Part shown: positions 22,299 to 31,251 of the stretch, one piece after another
Layout of the letters: each line of letters begins with the position of its first letter
How positions within the stretch are numbered: position 1 is the first letter of the stretch
Origin: Burkholderiales bacterium
GTDB lineage: Bacteria > Pseudomonadota > Gammaproteobacteria > Burkholderiales > Burkholderiaceae_C
Assembly: GCA_947451035.1 (NCBI GenBank)
Contig: CANFXR010000004.1
Location: 1-62,390, forward strand
Length of the DNA stretch: 62,390 nucleotides
Reading direction: 5' to 3'
The notes under the pieces: model-generated
Databases searched by the model: none
The model's input: only the letters and a program-made list of their open reading frames with translations
What the model was told of the DNA's origin: nothing
Position numbers and translations under genes: made by a program

Positions 22299-23992
22299 CC
22301 AGGACTGTTCACACCATGACCCACTCTGCCCTGGCCCGCGCCGCCTGGCTGCTGTGCGCCCTGCCCTTGGGTGCAGTCGCCCAGCTCGCGCCCAGCGTGC
22401 CCAACGCGGGCTCGCTGCTGCAGCAAGTGCCCCCGCCCGCGCTGTCGCCACGATCCAACCGGGCTAACGGCCTGACGCTGCGCCAGCCCGACGGCCAGGC
22501 ACTGCCGCCGAGCGCACCGTTCGACGTGCGCGGCATCACCATCAGCGGCAACACGCTGATCGCGAGCGAGGTGCTGGGCGCGCTGGTGGCCGATGCCATC
22601 GGCCAGCCGCTCACGCTGCCGCAACTCGAAGCGCTGGCCGAGCGCATCACGCAGGCCTACCAGCGCCGGGGCTATCCACTGGCGCGCGCCATCGTGCCGG
22701 CGCAGACCATCGAGGACGGTCAGGTGCGGCTGCAGGTGATCGAAGCACGCTTTGGCGAGGTGCGCATCGACAACCAAACCCGCACATCCAACCGGTTGCT
22801 CAACGCCACGCTGTCGGCGCTGCAAGCGGGCGAGGTGATCTCCCAGAACAGCCTGGACCGCGCGCTGCTGCTGCTGTCGGACATCCCCGGCGTCGCGAGC
22901 ATGGCCACCTTGTCGCCGGGCTCGCAAGTGGGCACGTCGGACTTGCTGGTCGACGTGCAAACCGGCGCGCGGGTCAGCGGCCAGCTCACGGCCGACGACC
23001 ACGGCAGCCAGGGCGCCGGGCGCAGCCGCGGTGGTGCGTCGCTCAACCTGATCAACACGCTGGGCCTGGGTGATGTGCTCAGTGCCACGGCGCTGAGCTC
23101 GGGCAAGGGACTGAACCACGGTGGGGTGAGCTACGAGCTGGCGCTCAACGGTCTGGGCACACGCCTGGGCGTGGGCATCTCGAGCCTGCGCTACGAGCTG
23201 ATCGGCGGTCTGGCCAAGCTCGACGCGCACGGCACGGCCGAGGTGCTGAGCATGGTGCTGCGCCAACCGCTGGTGCGCCGCAGCAGTGCCAACCTGAGCG
23301 CATCGCTGACGATCGACAACACCACCTTGCGCGACCGCGTGGACGTCAGCTCGATCGCCACCGACCGCACCATGCACGACGCCAACCTGAGCGTGCACGG
23401 CGATCTCACCGACGGCTGGGCTGGCGGCGGCCTCACCACCGCCGATGCGGGCGTGCTGACGGGGCGCGTGGGCTTTGACAAGCCCGCCGCCCAACTGGGC
23501 GATGCGGCCTCGGCGCAAACCGAAGGCAGCTTCACGAAGTGGACGCTCAACGTGTCGCGCTTGCAGTCGGTGGGGGCCAACGGCACGCTGTACCTGAGCG
23601 CGCGCGCTCAGCGCGCCAGCTGCAACCTCGATGCCTCGCAAAAGCTGTCGGTGGGCGGGCCCGGCGGGGTGCGCGGCTACGACAGCGGGGCCGCACCGGG
23701 CGACGAGGGGGAGATCTTCAGCGCCGAATACCGCCACGCCGTGCGCCTGCCCGCCCCCGGCCAATGGCAGGCCACGGTGTTCGCCGACACGGCCCGCGTG
23801 CGCATCAACGCCAAGCCGTTCGCCGCAGGCTCCAACCACTTGCGCCTGAGCAGCGCCGGCGTGGGCCTGAACTGGGGCTTCGACGCCTGGCAAGCCCGAC
23901 TGGCCGTGGCCATGCCCGTGGGCGCCGTGCCCAGCACCATGGACGCCACCCGCACCACCCGCGGCTGGATCGACATCAGCCGGCAGTTCTGA
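22295..23992 (+). CDS. TpsB outer-membrane transporter (ShlB/FhaC/HecB family)
   Basis: A 565-residue outer-membrane protein that exports the TpsA partner. A signal peptide ends near residue 29 (ALPLGAVAQLAP). A Pro-rich linker leads to two POTRA domains; the first is seen as FDVRGITISGNTLIASEV and the second begins near EVRIDNQTRTSN. The C-terminal beta barrel carries GGPGGVRGYDSG near residue 458, containing the conserved VRGY motif of loop L6, and the chain ends in ISRQF with the usual terminal Phe. The ATG at 22295 overlaps the tpsA stop (ATGA); an ATG at 22316 is an alternative. In HMW and related loci a glycosyltransferase follows, as seen here after one intervening gene. Confidence 0.94.
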   Translation: MTRTVHTMTHSALARAAWLLCALPLGAVAQLAPSVPNAGSLLQQVPPPALSPRSNRANGLTLRQPDGQALPPSAPFDVRGITISGNTLIASEVLGALVADAIGQPLTLPQLEALAERITQAYQRRGYPLARAIVPAQTIEDGQVRLQVIEARFGEVRIDNQTRTSNRLLNATLSALQAGEVISQNSLDRALLLLSDIPGVASMATLSPGSQVGTSDLLVDVQTGARVSGQLTADDHGSQGAGRSRGGASLNLINTLGLGDVLSATALSSGKGLNHGGVSYELALNGLGTRLGVGISSLRYELIGGLAKLDAHGTAEVLSMVLRQPLVRRSSANLSASLTIDNTTLRDRVDVSSIATDRTMHDANLSVHGDLTDGWAGGGLTTADAGVLTGRVGFDKPAAQLGDAASAQTEGSFTKWTLNVSRLQSVGANGTLYLSARAQRASCNLDASQKLSVGGPGGVRGYDSGAAPGDEGEIFSAEYRHAVRLPAPGQWQATVFADTARVRINAKPFAAGSNHLRLSSAGVGLNWGFDAWQARLAVAMPVGAVPSTMDATRTTRGWIDISRQF

Positions 23993-24250
23993 GCGGGAAT
24001 GCCGTTGCCTCGCGTGTTGCTGCCGGACCCACCACCGCAAACAGAAGCGACCCTGCTACCGGACGCCGGCATCGTTGTTCCCCGTCAGAAAGTGAAAAAT
24101 ATGTAAAAAAAGTTAGATGGTTAAATAAATTTAATCAGTGATGTGCGCCAATCTACAGCGAGGTCGCAAGCGCATCGAGCACCTTGCCATGAGCCGTGCG
24201 CAGCACCGGTGTGAGTAGCGAGCCTGACCCTTAAAAAGAGCCAATACGCG
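23993..24250. other. AT-rich intergenic region between TPS locus and glycosylation genes
   Basis: 258 bp without a credible gene. The middle (24090–24140) is strikingly AT-rich (run of A and a TTAAATAAATTTAA stretch) amid GC-rich flanks and probably holds a promoter for the following gene. No clear terminator hairpin with T-run was seen after tpsB. Confidence 0.5.
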
Positions 24251-25360
24251 ATGAGTAAAGACAAGAGCGGTTCAACCACCGTGCGCAAGGCCAAGCCAGC
24301 CAAGGCGTTTGATGACCTCGACAGGACTGTCGAACACATTGCACCGTCAACAGCGAGTGATTTGTCGCTGAGCGTCGAAGCGCTGCCCGAACAGCCCAGG
24401 CAGCGGGGCGCCCGCGCCCCGAGAGTCTCGGCCGTCGGGAAGACTAGATCCCCCAGGCAGGGGCGGGTCGTTGCAGTCCAGACAGAAGCGCCCACACCCG
24501 CGGCTGTGCCGATACACCAGATCTACTTTCGAGACGACCAGCGCAAGAGCCTGGATGAGGACTTCATGCCATACAACAACTCGGGCCAGGCCGGCGCCTT
24601 GCTCGAGTTCGAAGCCTTCGAGCGCTTGATGGGTGAAGGGGGCATGGGCTCCGCGCCAAGGTGGGGAGCTGTCTCGTGGAAGTTTTTCGCGAAAACCGGC
24701 CTGCGCGGGGCAGATCTGGCGGGCCTGATACAGGCGGATCCGGGCTGGGACCTTTACTTTTGCAACCCCAATCCGGAAAACGAGGCGATCTACATCAACC
24801 TTTGGCAGCAGGGGGTGGTTGTGCATCCCGGATTTCGTGAGCTCTGCCAGGCCGTGTTCGAAGCCGCCGGCCTGGAGTCGCAGCAACTCGACGCGGTCAT
24901 GCCCTCGAAGGCTTTTTCGACCTGCAACTATTTCGTGGGCAGCCACGCCTTCTGGTCGAGTTATCTGCCGTTCGTACGAGATCTGATCGACCGCGCTCAA
25001 GCCACGCTGCCGACCGCCGTGCGTCGCGTCCTGGATTCCAGCGCCGGCGATCCACGCGACCTGCACGCGGGTGCGAGCTACTGGCCGTTCATCGTCGAGC
25101 GCCTGCTTCCCGCGTACCTTCGCGGCCCCGGCGCGTTACTGAACGTGCGCAAGTTGACGCTGTCCGAGCCTGAGAGCCGGCTCAATTCGCACCTTCGCCG
25201 CCTGCGAGAAATGAAGGATGTGGCGCATCGCACCCGCTCGCAATGGCTTTATTCGTGCTGGCTGCATTACCGCAACCTGTACCTCTTGCAGGCCAACGGC
25301 CGCGAGTGGTGCGTGCGCTACCTGCCGCAGCTGACGCCCGCCAAAATCGTCTTCTGGTAG
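24251..25360 (+). CDS. Uncharacterised glycan-island protein with basic N-terminal tail
   Basis: A 369-residue cytoplasmic protein not assigned to a named family. Residues 1–95 are low-complexity and basic (Lys/Arg/Pro/Ala, e.g. RKAKPAKAF). The ordered part begins at VPIHQIYFRDDQRKSLDEDF and continues with GAVSWKFFAKTGLRGADL, DPGWDLYFCNPNPENEAIYI and CNYFVGSHAFWSSYLPFV. The pattern of a short N-terminal beta strand, a D-x-Y-F-x-N-P segment and aromatic C-terminus recalls putative glycosyltransferases found in cell-surface glycan clusters, but no catalytic DxD is certain. AAAGAG about ten bases before the ATG supports the start. It is followed, after five bases, by the GT41-like gene, so they form an operon. 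Confidence 0.7.
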   Translation: MSKDKSGSTTVRKAKPAKAFDDLDRTVEHIAPSTASDLSLSVEALPEQPRQRGARAPRVSAVGKTRSPRQGRVVAVQTEAPTPAAVPIHQIYFRDDQRKSLDEDFMPYNNSGQAGALLEFEAFERLMGEGGMGSAPRWGAVSWKFFAKTGLRGADLAGLIQADPGWDLYFCNPNPENEAIYINLWQQGVVVHPGFRELCQAVFEAAGLESQQLDAVMPSKAFSTCNYFVGSHAFWSSYLPFVRDLIDRAQATLPTAVRRVLDSSAGDPRDLHAGASYWPFIVERLLPAYLRGPGALLNVRKLTLSEPESRLNSHLRRLREMKDVAHRTRSQWLYSCWLHYRNLYLLQANGREWCVRYLPQLTPAKIVFW

Positions 25361-25365
25361 CACCC

Positions 25366-26898
25366 GTGTCGACACACGCGTTGCAGGCATTGCTGGCGCA
25401 GGCCCGACAGGCCATGTCCCTTGGTGACACGGCGGCGGCGCAACGCGCATACGCGCAGGCCCACCAATTGGCGCCAGCCAGCGACCCGGTGCTGATGGAC
25501 CTGTCCGCTGCGTGTCTGCTCAACGGCGAGGTCGATGCATCGCTGCGCCTGGCGCGCCATGCGATCTCGCGCACGGGTGGCTGGCGCGCCCACCTATTGG
25601 CCGCACATGCCACCCAGCGTGTCCAGCAGCTCGACGAGTGTGTGCAGCACCTGCAACTGGCATTGAAGGATGAACAAATGCCTCTGGCCATGCGGACGTC
25701 GGCCTTGCAGCAAAGGGCGCAAGTACAACTCAACGGATTTGGCGATTCCTCGGCGGCGGCATCGTCGACGCGGTTGGCCGCCGAATTGGATCCCCAGCTT
25801 GACTTCGAGGCAGAGCTGGCTGCTTGCGTGGCCGCGCTCTACATCGGCGAGCGGCCCCGGGCGGAAGTCGTGGCCCTGTTCTCGGCATTGGGCCGACGGC
25901 TGACGCCGCCGGCTTCTTTGCAGCCGCGCTACCGGCGCATGCGGTCTGCCCGGCTGCGCATCGGCATGATTTCGCCTCAGTTCTGTGCATCGCCGGTGGG
26001 TTTCCTGACGATAGGCGCCCTGACCTGCCTGGCACGAGTCGCGGACCTGGTCTACTTCGATCGGGGCGGCAAGGTCGACTGGGCGCAATCGCTGTTTCGA
26101 CAGACGGCCAGGCATTGGCATGACTGTGCAGGCCTGGAGGCTGCGCCGCTTTACGCGGCGATGGTTGATGCACAACTCGACGCGGTGATCGATCTCGGCG
26201 GATGGACAGATCCAGTGGCGCTGCAGGCGCTGCTGGCCAGGCCAGCGCCCCGGCAGTTGAAGTGGGTGGGCGGGCAGGCCGCGAGCACGGGACTGCACTG
26301 CTTCGACGGTTTCATCACCGATTCCCGACAGGTGCCAAGTGCTGCTGCCGCGCTCTACACGGAGCCGCTGCTGCGCGCGCGCATCGGCTATGTGAGCTAC
26401 ACCGCACCGCCTTATGCCTGCGGCTTGGACGCCGCCGCAGCGCACCCCCCGTCACCTTCACCATCACCCGGCAAGGGCCTGGTGGCGGTGGCCGCCAACC
26501 CGGCCAAGATCAGCGCCCTGACCGCTGAGCGCATCCGGGAGTTGCGGCCTCGGCGTCTGGTGCTGGTCGATCACCGCTGGCGCCACGAAGGCACCCGGCT
26601 GGCGGCATCGCGACGGCTGGGCTCGCTGATGGATGTGGCTGAGTTCCACACACCGACGGACCATCCGGGCTACCTGCAGGCGCTGCAAGCCCTGGACGCG
26701 ACCTTTGTCGACACCGAGCCCTACGCCATGGGGCTGGCGGCAATCGAGCTGCGGCTGATGGGAAAGCACATCCACGCCACGCCGCGGCATCGCTCGGCCC
26801 TGATGTGCGAGCGCCACGCCGTCTCGCATCTGGCGGCACGCCGTTTCGACCACCATGCGGGTCTGGCCCGGCAACTGTTGCAGTGGTGCGGGTCATGA
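25366..26898 (+). CDS. GT41/SPINDLY-like protein with TPR-like N-terminus
   Basis: About 510 residues from a GTG start at 25366, five bases after the upstream stop. The N-terminal 190 residues are helical, TPR-like (ARQAMSLGDTAAAQRAYAQA). The C-terminal part resembles the SPINDLY/OGT domain: LRIGMISPQF, DAVIDLGGWTDPVALQALLA, RPAPRQLKWVGGQAASTGL, VAANPAKISALT and AIELRLMGKHIHATP. GT41 enzymes transfer GlcNAc or glucose to Ser/Thr or Asn; HMWC enzymes of this family glycosylate TPS adhesins in the cytoplasm. Here the usual DFxxHP histidine is replaced (QFCASP), so activity or mechanism may differ. An in-frame ATG at 25243 lies inside the previous gene and is less likely. The stop overlaps the next gene by four bases. 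Confidence 0.75.
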   Translation: MSTHALQALLAQARQAMSLGDTAAAQRAYAQAHQLAPASDPVLMDLSAACLLNGEVDASLRLARHAISRTGGWRAHLLAAHATQRVQQLDECVQHLQLALKDEQMPLAMRTSALQQRAQVQLNGFGDSSAAASSTRLAAELDPQLDFEAELAACVAALYIGERPRAEVVALFSALGRRLTPPASLQPRYRRMRSARLRIGMISPQFCASPVGFLTIGALTCLARVADLVYFDRGGKVDWAQSLFRQTARHWHDCAGLEAAPLYAAMVDAQLDAVIDLGGWTDPVALQALLARPAPRQLKWVGGQAASTGLHCFDGFITDSRQVPSAAAALYTEPLLRARIGYVSYTAPPYACGLDAAAAHPPSPSPSPGKGLVAVAANPAKISALTAERIRELRPRRLVLVDHRWRHEGTRLAASRRLGSLMDVAEFHTPTDHPGYLQALQALDATFVDTEPYAMGLAAIELRLMGKHIHATPRHRSALMCERHAVSHLAARRFDHHAGLARQLLQWCGS

Positions 26899-27581
26899 CG
26901 GCAACGCAGCCTGCGGTGATCGGGGCCGGCCGCACGACGGGGCTTCATTGGTGCGAGCTTTCCGATCTATCGGCGGGCCGCTGTGCGCCGCTTCCGGCCT
27001 GCAGCGTGGTGGCGGTGATGCCCTGGTTGCGACGTGCCCCAGCCCGGCGCGCCGCGCAGTTGATGCACGACCGCGCAGGGGCGCCTTTGGTGGTGCTCGC
27101 GGTGCACGATGACCTGGGCGTCGGCCCGGTGGCGGTGTGGAACGCCGCGCTGCGGTTCGTCGTCAGCCCGTGGATGGTCTATTGCGCAGAAGACGCATTT
27201 GCAGGCCGCCAATGGTTGCGGCTGGCCCTGGACCGTATGGCGCAACTGCCCGGCGGCGCTTTGCTGGCCTTCAACGACGGCAAGTGGTTCGGCCAGTTGG
27301 CAGCTTTTGGCCTCGTGCGCAGGAGTTGGCTGCAGGGTCTGTACGGCGGCGCCCTGTTCCACCCCGGTTACACCCGCCACTACGGCGACACCGAACTGAC
27401 CCTGATCGCGCGCCAGCAGAAGTGTCTGGCCTATCACCCCCACGCCCTGCTCATTGAAGTCGACCACGACAAGGACAGGCGCGCCGTGGATACGGCAGAC
27501 CGCGACTTGTTTCTGCGGCGCGCCGCCACAGGTTTCGACAACCGTGTTGTGGACCCGGCCTTGCTGGCTGCCTTTTCATGA
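26895..27581 (+). CDS. Putative GT-A-type glycosyltransferase-like protein
   Basis: A 228-residue cytoplasmic protein with an ATGA overlap with the GT41-like gene. LVVLAVHDDLGVGPVAVWNAAL followed by WMVYCAEDAFAG and, toward the end, GALFHPGYTRHYGDTELTLI resembles small GT2/GT-A-like proteins of glycan clusters, with AED at the position of a DxD motif. It is shorter than typical GT2 enzymes (about 300) and lacks an obvious N-terminal Rossmann opening, so it might be a partner or modified enzyme. Family identity is tentative. Confidence 0.6.
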   Translation: MTATQPAVIGAGRTTGLHWCELSDLSAGRCAPLPACSVVAVMPWLRRAPARRAAQLMHDRAGAPLVVLAVHDDLGVGPVAVWNAALRFVVSPWMVYCAEDAFAGRQWLRLALDRMAQLPGGALLAFNDGKWFGQLAAFGLVRRSWLQGLYGGALFHPGYTRHYGDTELTLIARQQKCLAYHPHALLIEVDHDKDRRAVDTADRDLFLRRAATGFDNRVVDPALLAAFS

Positions 27582-27600
27582 ACGGCTCGCTGCTGCCAGC

Positions 27601-27614
27601 GGTTCCACGGAACC
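27601..27614. repeat. Short perfect inverted repeat GGTTCC-AC-GGAACC
   Basis: A 6-bp-arm palindrome in the 160-bp gap between the GT-A-like gene and the GT60 fusion gene. It is too short and lacks a T-run to be called a terminator; it could be a weak hairpin or chance. Confidence 0.3.
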
Positions 27615-27741
27615 CTCGAATGAGTCTTTCACAGTGGCCCATCGCCCGACGGCGAGCGGCAAATCGGTTTGGCTCGACCGCATCCCTGGCAAGCCGCAGC
27701 GCGCGAGCCCCCTTCGTTCCCTGTCCAGATGATCAAAACCC

Positions 27742-29430
27742 ATGAATAAATCGACCCCCGTAGGCGCTGTGCCGGCCCCCGTTGCACGAAAGCCCAGTGC
27801 CGCTGCGAAACAGACGGCCACGGCGCAGCGGCCCAAAACGCCGGCGAAGACGCGCAAGGCACCAAAGCAGCCACGCATCTTCGTCAGCATCGCTTCTTAT
27901 CGCGACACCGAATGCCAGTGGACGATCAAGGACCTGTTCGACAAGGCCACCCATCCCGAAAGGGTGTTCGTCGGCGTGTGCTGGCAGTTCTTCAAAGACC
28001 AGGATGCCGACTGCTTCGAGGTGGTGACCCGACCCGAGCAATGCCGTGTGGTGGAAGTGGACGCCCGCGAGAGCCGGGGCGTGGGCTGGGCGCGCTCCCA
28101 GGTGCAAAGCCTGTGGGCCGGCGAAGAGTACTTCTTTCAGATCGACGCGCATTCGCGCTTCGAGCCGGGCTGGGACGAGCTGTGTCTGCAGATGCTGGCT
28201 GACTGCCCGTCGCCCAAGCCGGTGCTCAGTGCCTACCCGACCAGCTATGTGCCGCCCTATCAGTTGGGGCCGCGCAATGTCGTCGTGATCCTGCCCAAGG
28301 AATTCGACGACCGGGGCCTGCTGGCCTTCTCCTCGGTGGCCACCCCGGAGGCCAAGGCATCGGCGCTGCCCACGCCAACGGCTTACGTGGCCGGCGGCTT
28401 GCTGTTCGCGCCATCTCAGGTGATCACCGAGGTGCCCTACGACCCGTACATCTACTTCACCGGCGAGGAAATCGCTCTGGCCGCGCGGCTGTGGACCCAT
28501 GGCTGGGACCTGTTTGCACCGAACAAGGTGCTGCTGTATCACGAGTACGCCGAGCGGCCCAACAAGCGCCGCCATTGGCATGACCACAAGCAGTGGGCGA
28601 CGCTGAGCAACCTGGCCAGCGACCGGGTGCGCCACCTGCTGGAGGACCGGCCCTGCAGCGATCCCGACGCGCTGCTCGAATTCGATCGCTACCGCTTGGG
28701 CAAGGCCCGCCCATTGGTCGACTACGAGGCGATGGCCGGCGTGTCCTTTCGCGAGAAGACCATCCGCGGCAAGTCCACCGACGAAATCGAGGCGGACCTG
28801 CCCGCCGAGGCCCGCACCGCGCGCATCAGCAAGCGCTTCACAGACATCTGGCGCACCAACGCCTGGGGCCATGCTGAAACGCGCAGCGGCTCAGGCTCGA
28901 CGCTGGCACAGACCGCGAAGTTGCGGCCCAAGCTGCAGCAGGTGCTGCGGGATTTGCAGATCAGCAGCCTGCTCGATGCCGGCTGTGGCGACTTGAACTG
29001 GCTGCAGACCCAATCATCAGAGTTGGGGCTTTACCTGGGCGTGGACATCGTCGATGAACTGGTGACCGACTTGCGCCAGCGGTTTCGCGGGCGCAAGAAC
29101 CACTTCTTCAACGTGGCCGACATCACCACCGATCGCCTGCCACGCACCGACGCCATCCTGTGCCGCGACGTGCTGACCCACTTGAGCCTGCCGCTGGTGA
29201 CGCTGGCGCTGGACAACTTTCGTACCAGCGGCGCCACGTACCTGATTGCCACCACCTTTCCAAGAGGCAGAAACGACGCGATCCGCACTGGAGCGTGGCA
29301 AATGATCGATCTGAACGCACCCCCGTTCAACCTGCCCCCGCCACTGCTGCTGATCGATGAGGAGCTTTCGGGCAGCCGCAAGTCGCTGGGTGTGTGGGCG
29401 CTGCGGTCGACAGCGCACTCTCCGCCTTGA
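27742..29430 (+). CDS. GT60-type GlcNAc-transferase fused to SAM methyltransferase
   Basis: A 562-residue cytoplasmic two-domain protein. Residues 1–45 are a Lys/Pro/Ala-rich tail. Residues about 50–340 match the GlcNAc domain (PF11397, GT60): RIFVSIASYRDTECQWTI, ERVFVGVCWQ, the metal-binding FQIDAHSRFEPGWDE and KPVLSAYPTSY. Eukaryotic members add GlcNAc to hydroxyproline of Skp1; bacterial members lie in glycan clusters. After a linker of about 60 residues, a class I methyltransferase domain (about 385–560) shows SLLDAGCGDLNWLQ (motif I), YLGVDIVDELV and DAILCRDVLTHLSL. The fusion suggests sugar addition coupled to methylation of the product. The last gene of the forward group, it converges on the GT4 gene with 18 bp between stops. 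No strong ribosome site was seen. Confidence 0.83.
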   Translation: MNKSTPVGAVPAPVARKPSAAAKQTATAQRPKTPAKTRKAPKQPRIFVSIASYRDTECQWTIKDLFDKATHPERVFVGVCWQFFKDQDADCFEVVTRPEQCRVVEVDARESRGVGWARSQVQSLWAGEEYFFQIDAHSRFEPGWDELCLQMLADCPSPKPVLSAYPTSYVPPYQLGPRNVVVILPKEFDDRGLLAFSSVATPEAKASALPTPTAYVAGGLLFAPSQVITEVPYDPYIYFTGEEIALAARLWTHGWDLFAPNKVLLYHEYAERPNKRRHWHDHKQWATLSNLASDRVRHLLEDRPCSDPDALLEFDRYRLGKARPLVDYEAMAGVSFREKTIRGKSTDEIEADLPAEARTARISKRFTDIWRTNAWGHAETRSGSGSTLAQTAKLRPKLQQVLRDLQISSLLDAGCGDLNWLQTQSSELGLYLGVDIVDELVTDLRQRFRGRKNHFFNVADITTDRLPRTDAILCRDVLTHLSLPLVTLALDNFRTSGATYLIATTFPRGRNDAIRTGAWQMIDLNAPPFNLPPPLLLIDEELSGSRKSLGVWALRSTAHSPP

Positions 29431-29448
29431 ACTGGTCAAGCCACGCTG

Positions 29449-31251
29449 TCATTTGCTCTTGGCGGTTGACAGGTTGTCATAGCGGGTTCGCAGCACTGCG
29501 TGCATCCGACGCCCAATGGCCGCCGGGCAGAACCGTGGCGCGGCCTGCGTGGACAGTTGAAGCGCCCTTTCAGTCCCGGCCGCCGCACGGGCGGCGCGCA
29601 TCTGCCTGGCCGCGTGCGCAAGATCCGGCTCGGCCCACCACGCGGCTTCATCCGTCTCAACGAACGGGTAGTCCCCGGCCATCAGTTCGCGTCGCTTCCA
29701 CTTCACCGGGTAGCCGGTGGCTGTCGTCAGAAAGTCGGTGTTGCCAGAGTAGTTGGTGCCGACAACGGGCTTGCCCAGCAGCAAAGCCTCGGCGAGAGTT
29801 CGGCCGAAGCCTTCCGAACGATGCAAAGAGACATAGGCATCGCAGGCCTTGACCAGACCCAGCACCACCGGCCGGTCCAATACGCGATCCAAAAGCGTGA
29901 TGCGTGGGTCGGCCACGCAAGCAGCCACAAGCGCTTGCCAGGCGGGGTTTTCGGGCTGGCTGTTCATCGTCTTCAGCACCAGCCCCACTGCATCGTCTGT
30001 GGGCGGGAAAGCCCGCTGGAATGCATCGATCACCGCTTGGGGATTCTTGCGTGCCAGGTAGGAGTTGGCGTCGAAGACATACAGGAACAGGAAGCGCCGC
30101 GCCGGCAAGCCCAACACGCGGCGCGAGGTGGGCTTGAGCCGATCCACGCTCACCGGCAGCGGCATCAGCGTGACCGGCTTCGTCGTGGTCTGGACGTACA
30201 TCTTCTGGGTGAAACGGCTGGCGGCCCAGACTTCGTCGACCAGCGAGAAGGCAGTCTGCCAGCGCCGTGGCCAAACGGCCAGCTCCCAGGGCCACCAACC
30301 GATGTTGTGGCGGCCGTCGAAGAGCGCCGCACCACGTTCGGCAAAGACGCGCAGCGTGTCGAAGCCGGTCAGGCAGAACAGGTTGATCGCATACGGCAGC
30401 GCTGCGGTGTCCTCGGTGCAGTGGCCCGCCAACAGAGGGTCGGCCTGTCTCAGATGGCGCCCGGGATTGATGTTCAGCACCACGAATGGAATACCGGCTG
30501 CCTCGCACGCCTGTACCGCCATTCGCAGGTCTTCGCCGATGCCCAGCTCACCGTAAGCGAAGCCGATGAGGTTGACCCCGAAGACAGCAGAGGGCTTGTT
30601 CGGTGCAGCGTCATGCAAGGTGTCTGGCACCGGCACCGGCGCCGCCAACAACAGGGACTGCAAGTCGAACTCTCGCTCGCCGCGTTGCGCGAACCAGGCT
30701 TTCAAGCCTGCTTTGCCGCTGGGCAGGGAAAGGTCGAAGGCCGCTTGCAGCGGTGCGTGTCTGCGCCACAGCAGCACCATCAGCCAGCTGGGTTGCAGCT
30801 CAGCAGGGCCTTCGGTGAAGGCGGGCCCAGCCAGCGCCGCCCGCGTTTCCTGGTCGATGCAGTCGGTCAGCTTCAAATCGGCCACGCCCTGCGTGTAGAA
30901 CCAAGCCAAGGCATCCCAGCACCCCACCGGCGACGACAGATCGAAAGTGCTCGGCACGCCACCGCGCACGATCAACAAAGCGCGAAGCACACGGTTCATG
31001 CCCAAACCTGCCCTGATCGGCCATCCCGGCAGCGGTTCAAACAGGCGGCGTCGCTCAGGCTCTGTCAGCGTCGTCGCCGCTGCAGGGTATTCACGCCGAC
31101 CCGACAACACCCACCACACCAGAAATGCGCTGTCGAGGTCGCCGTCCGGCGCCATCTCGGCCAGCTTCGCGGGCAGGTCCTGACGCAGCAGGCGCACAGC
31201 GTCAATCACTGTCAAGTTCATGGCGCCATCCCCGATGTGCTTGCTGGGCAT
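29449..31251 (-). CDS. GT4-family glycosyltransferase
   Basis: About 600 residues, GT-B fold. The N-terminal 200 residues form an extra helical domain (VRLLRQDLPAKLAEMAPDG..). The glycosyltransferase part begins near GVNLIGFAYGELGIGEDLRMA; the C-terminal nucleotide-binding half shows FLFLYVFDANSYLARKNP and the family signature SEGFGRTLAEALLLGKPVVGT with the conserved Glu pair region. It probably transfers a sugar such as mannose or rhamnose, but the donor is not readable. The start is taken as ATG at 31251 in a TGATG overlap; GTG at 31254 and ATG at 31221 are alternatives. Cotranscribed with the DUF4214-like and GT2 genes. Confidence 0.87.
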   Translation of the reverse strand: MPSKHIGDGAMNLTVIDAVRLLRQDLPAKLAEMAPDGDLDSAFLVWWVLSGRREYPAAATTLTEPERRRLFEPLPGWPIRAGLGMNRVLRALLIVRGGVPSTFDLSSPVGCWDALAWFYTQGVADLKLTDCIDQETRAALAGPAFTEGPAELQPSWLMVLLWRRHAPLQAAFDLSLPSGKAGLKAWFAQRGEREFDLQSLLLAAPVPVPDTLHDAAPNKPSAVFGVNLIGFAYGELGIGEDLRMAVQACEAAGIPFVVLNINPGRHLRQADPLLAGHCTEDTAALPYAINLFCLTGFDTLRVFAERGAALFDGRHNIGWWPWELAVWPRRWQTAFSLVDEVWAASRFTQKMYVQTTTKPVTLMPLPVSVDRLKPTSRRVLGLPARRFLFLYVFDANSYLARKNPQAVIDAFQRAFPPTDDAVGLVLKTMNSQPENPAWQALVAACVADPRITLLDRVLDRPVVLGLVKACDAYVSLHRSEGFGRTLAEALLLGKPVVGTNYSGNTDFLTTATGYPVKWKRRELMAGDYPFVETDEAAWWAEPDLAHAARQMRAARAAAGTERALQLSTQAAPRFCPAAIGRRMHAVLRTRYDNLSTAKSK

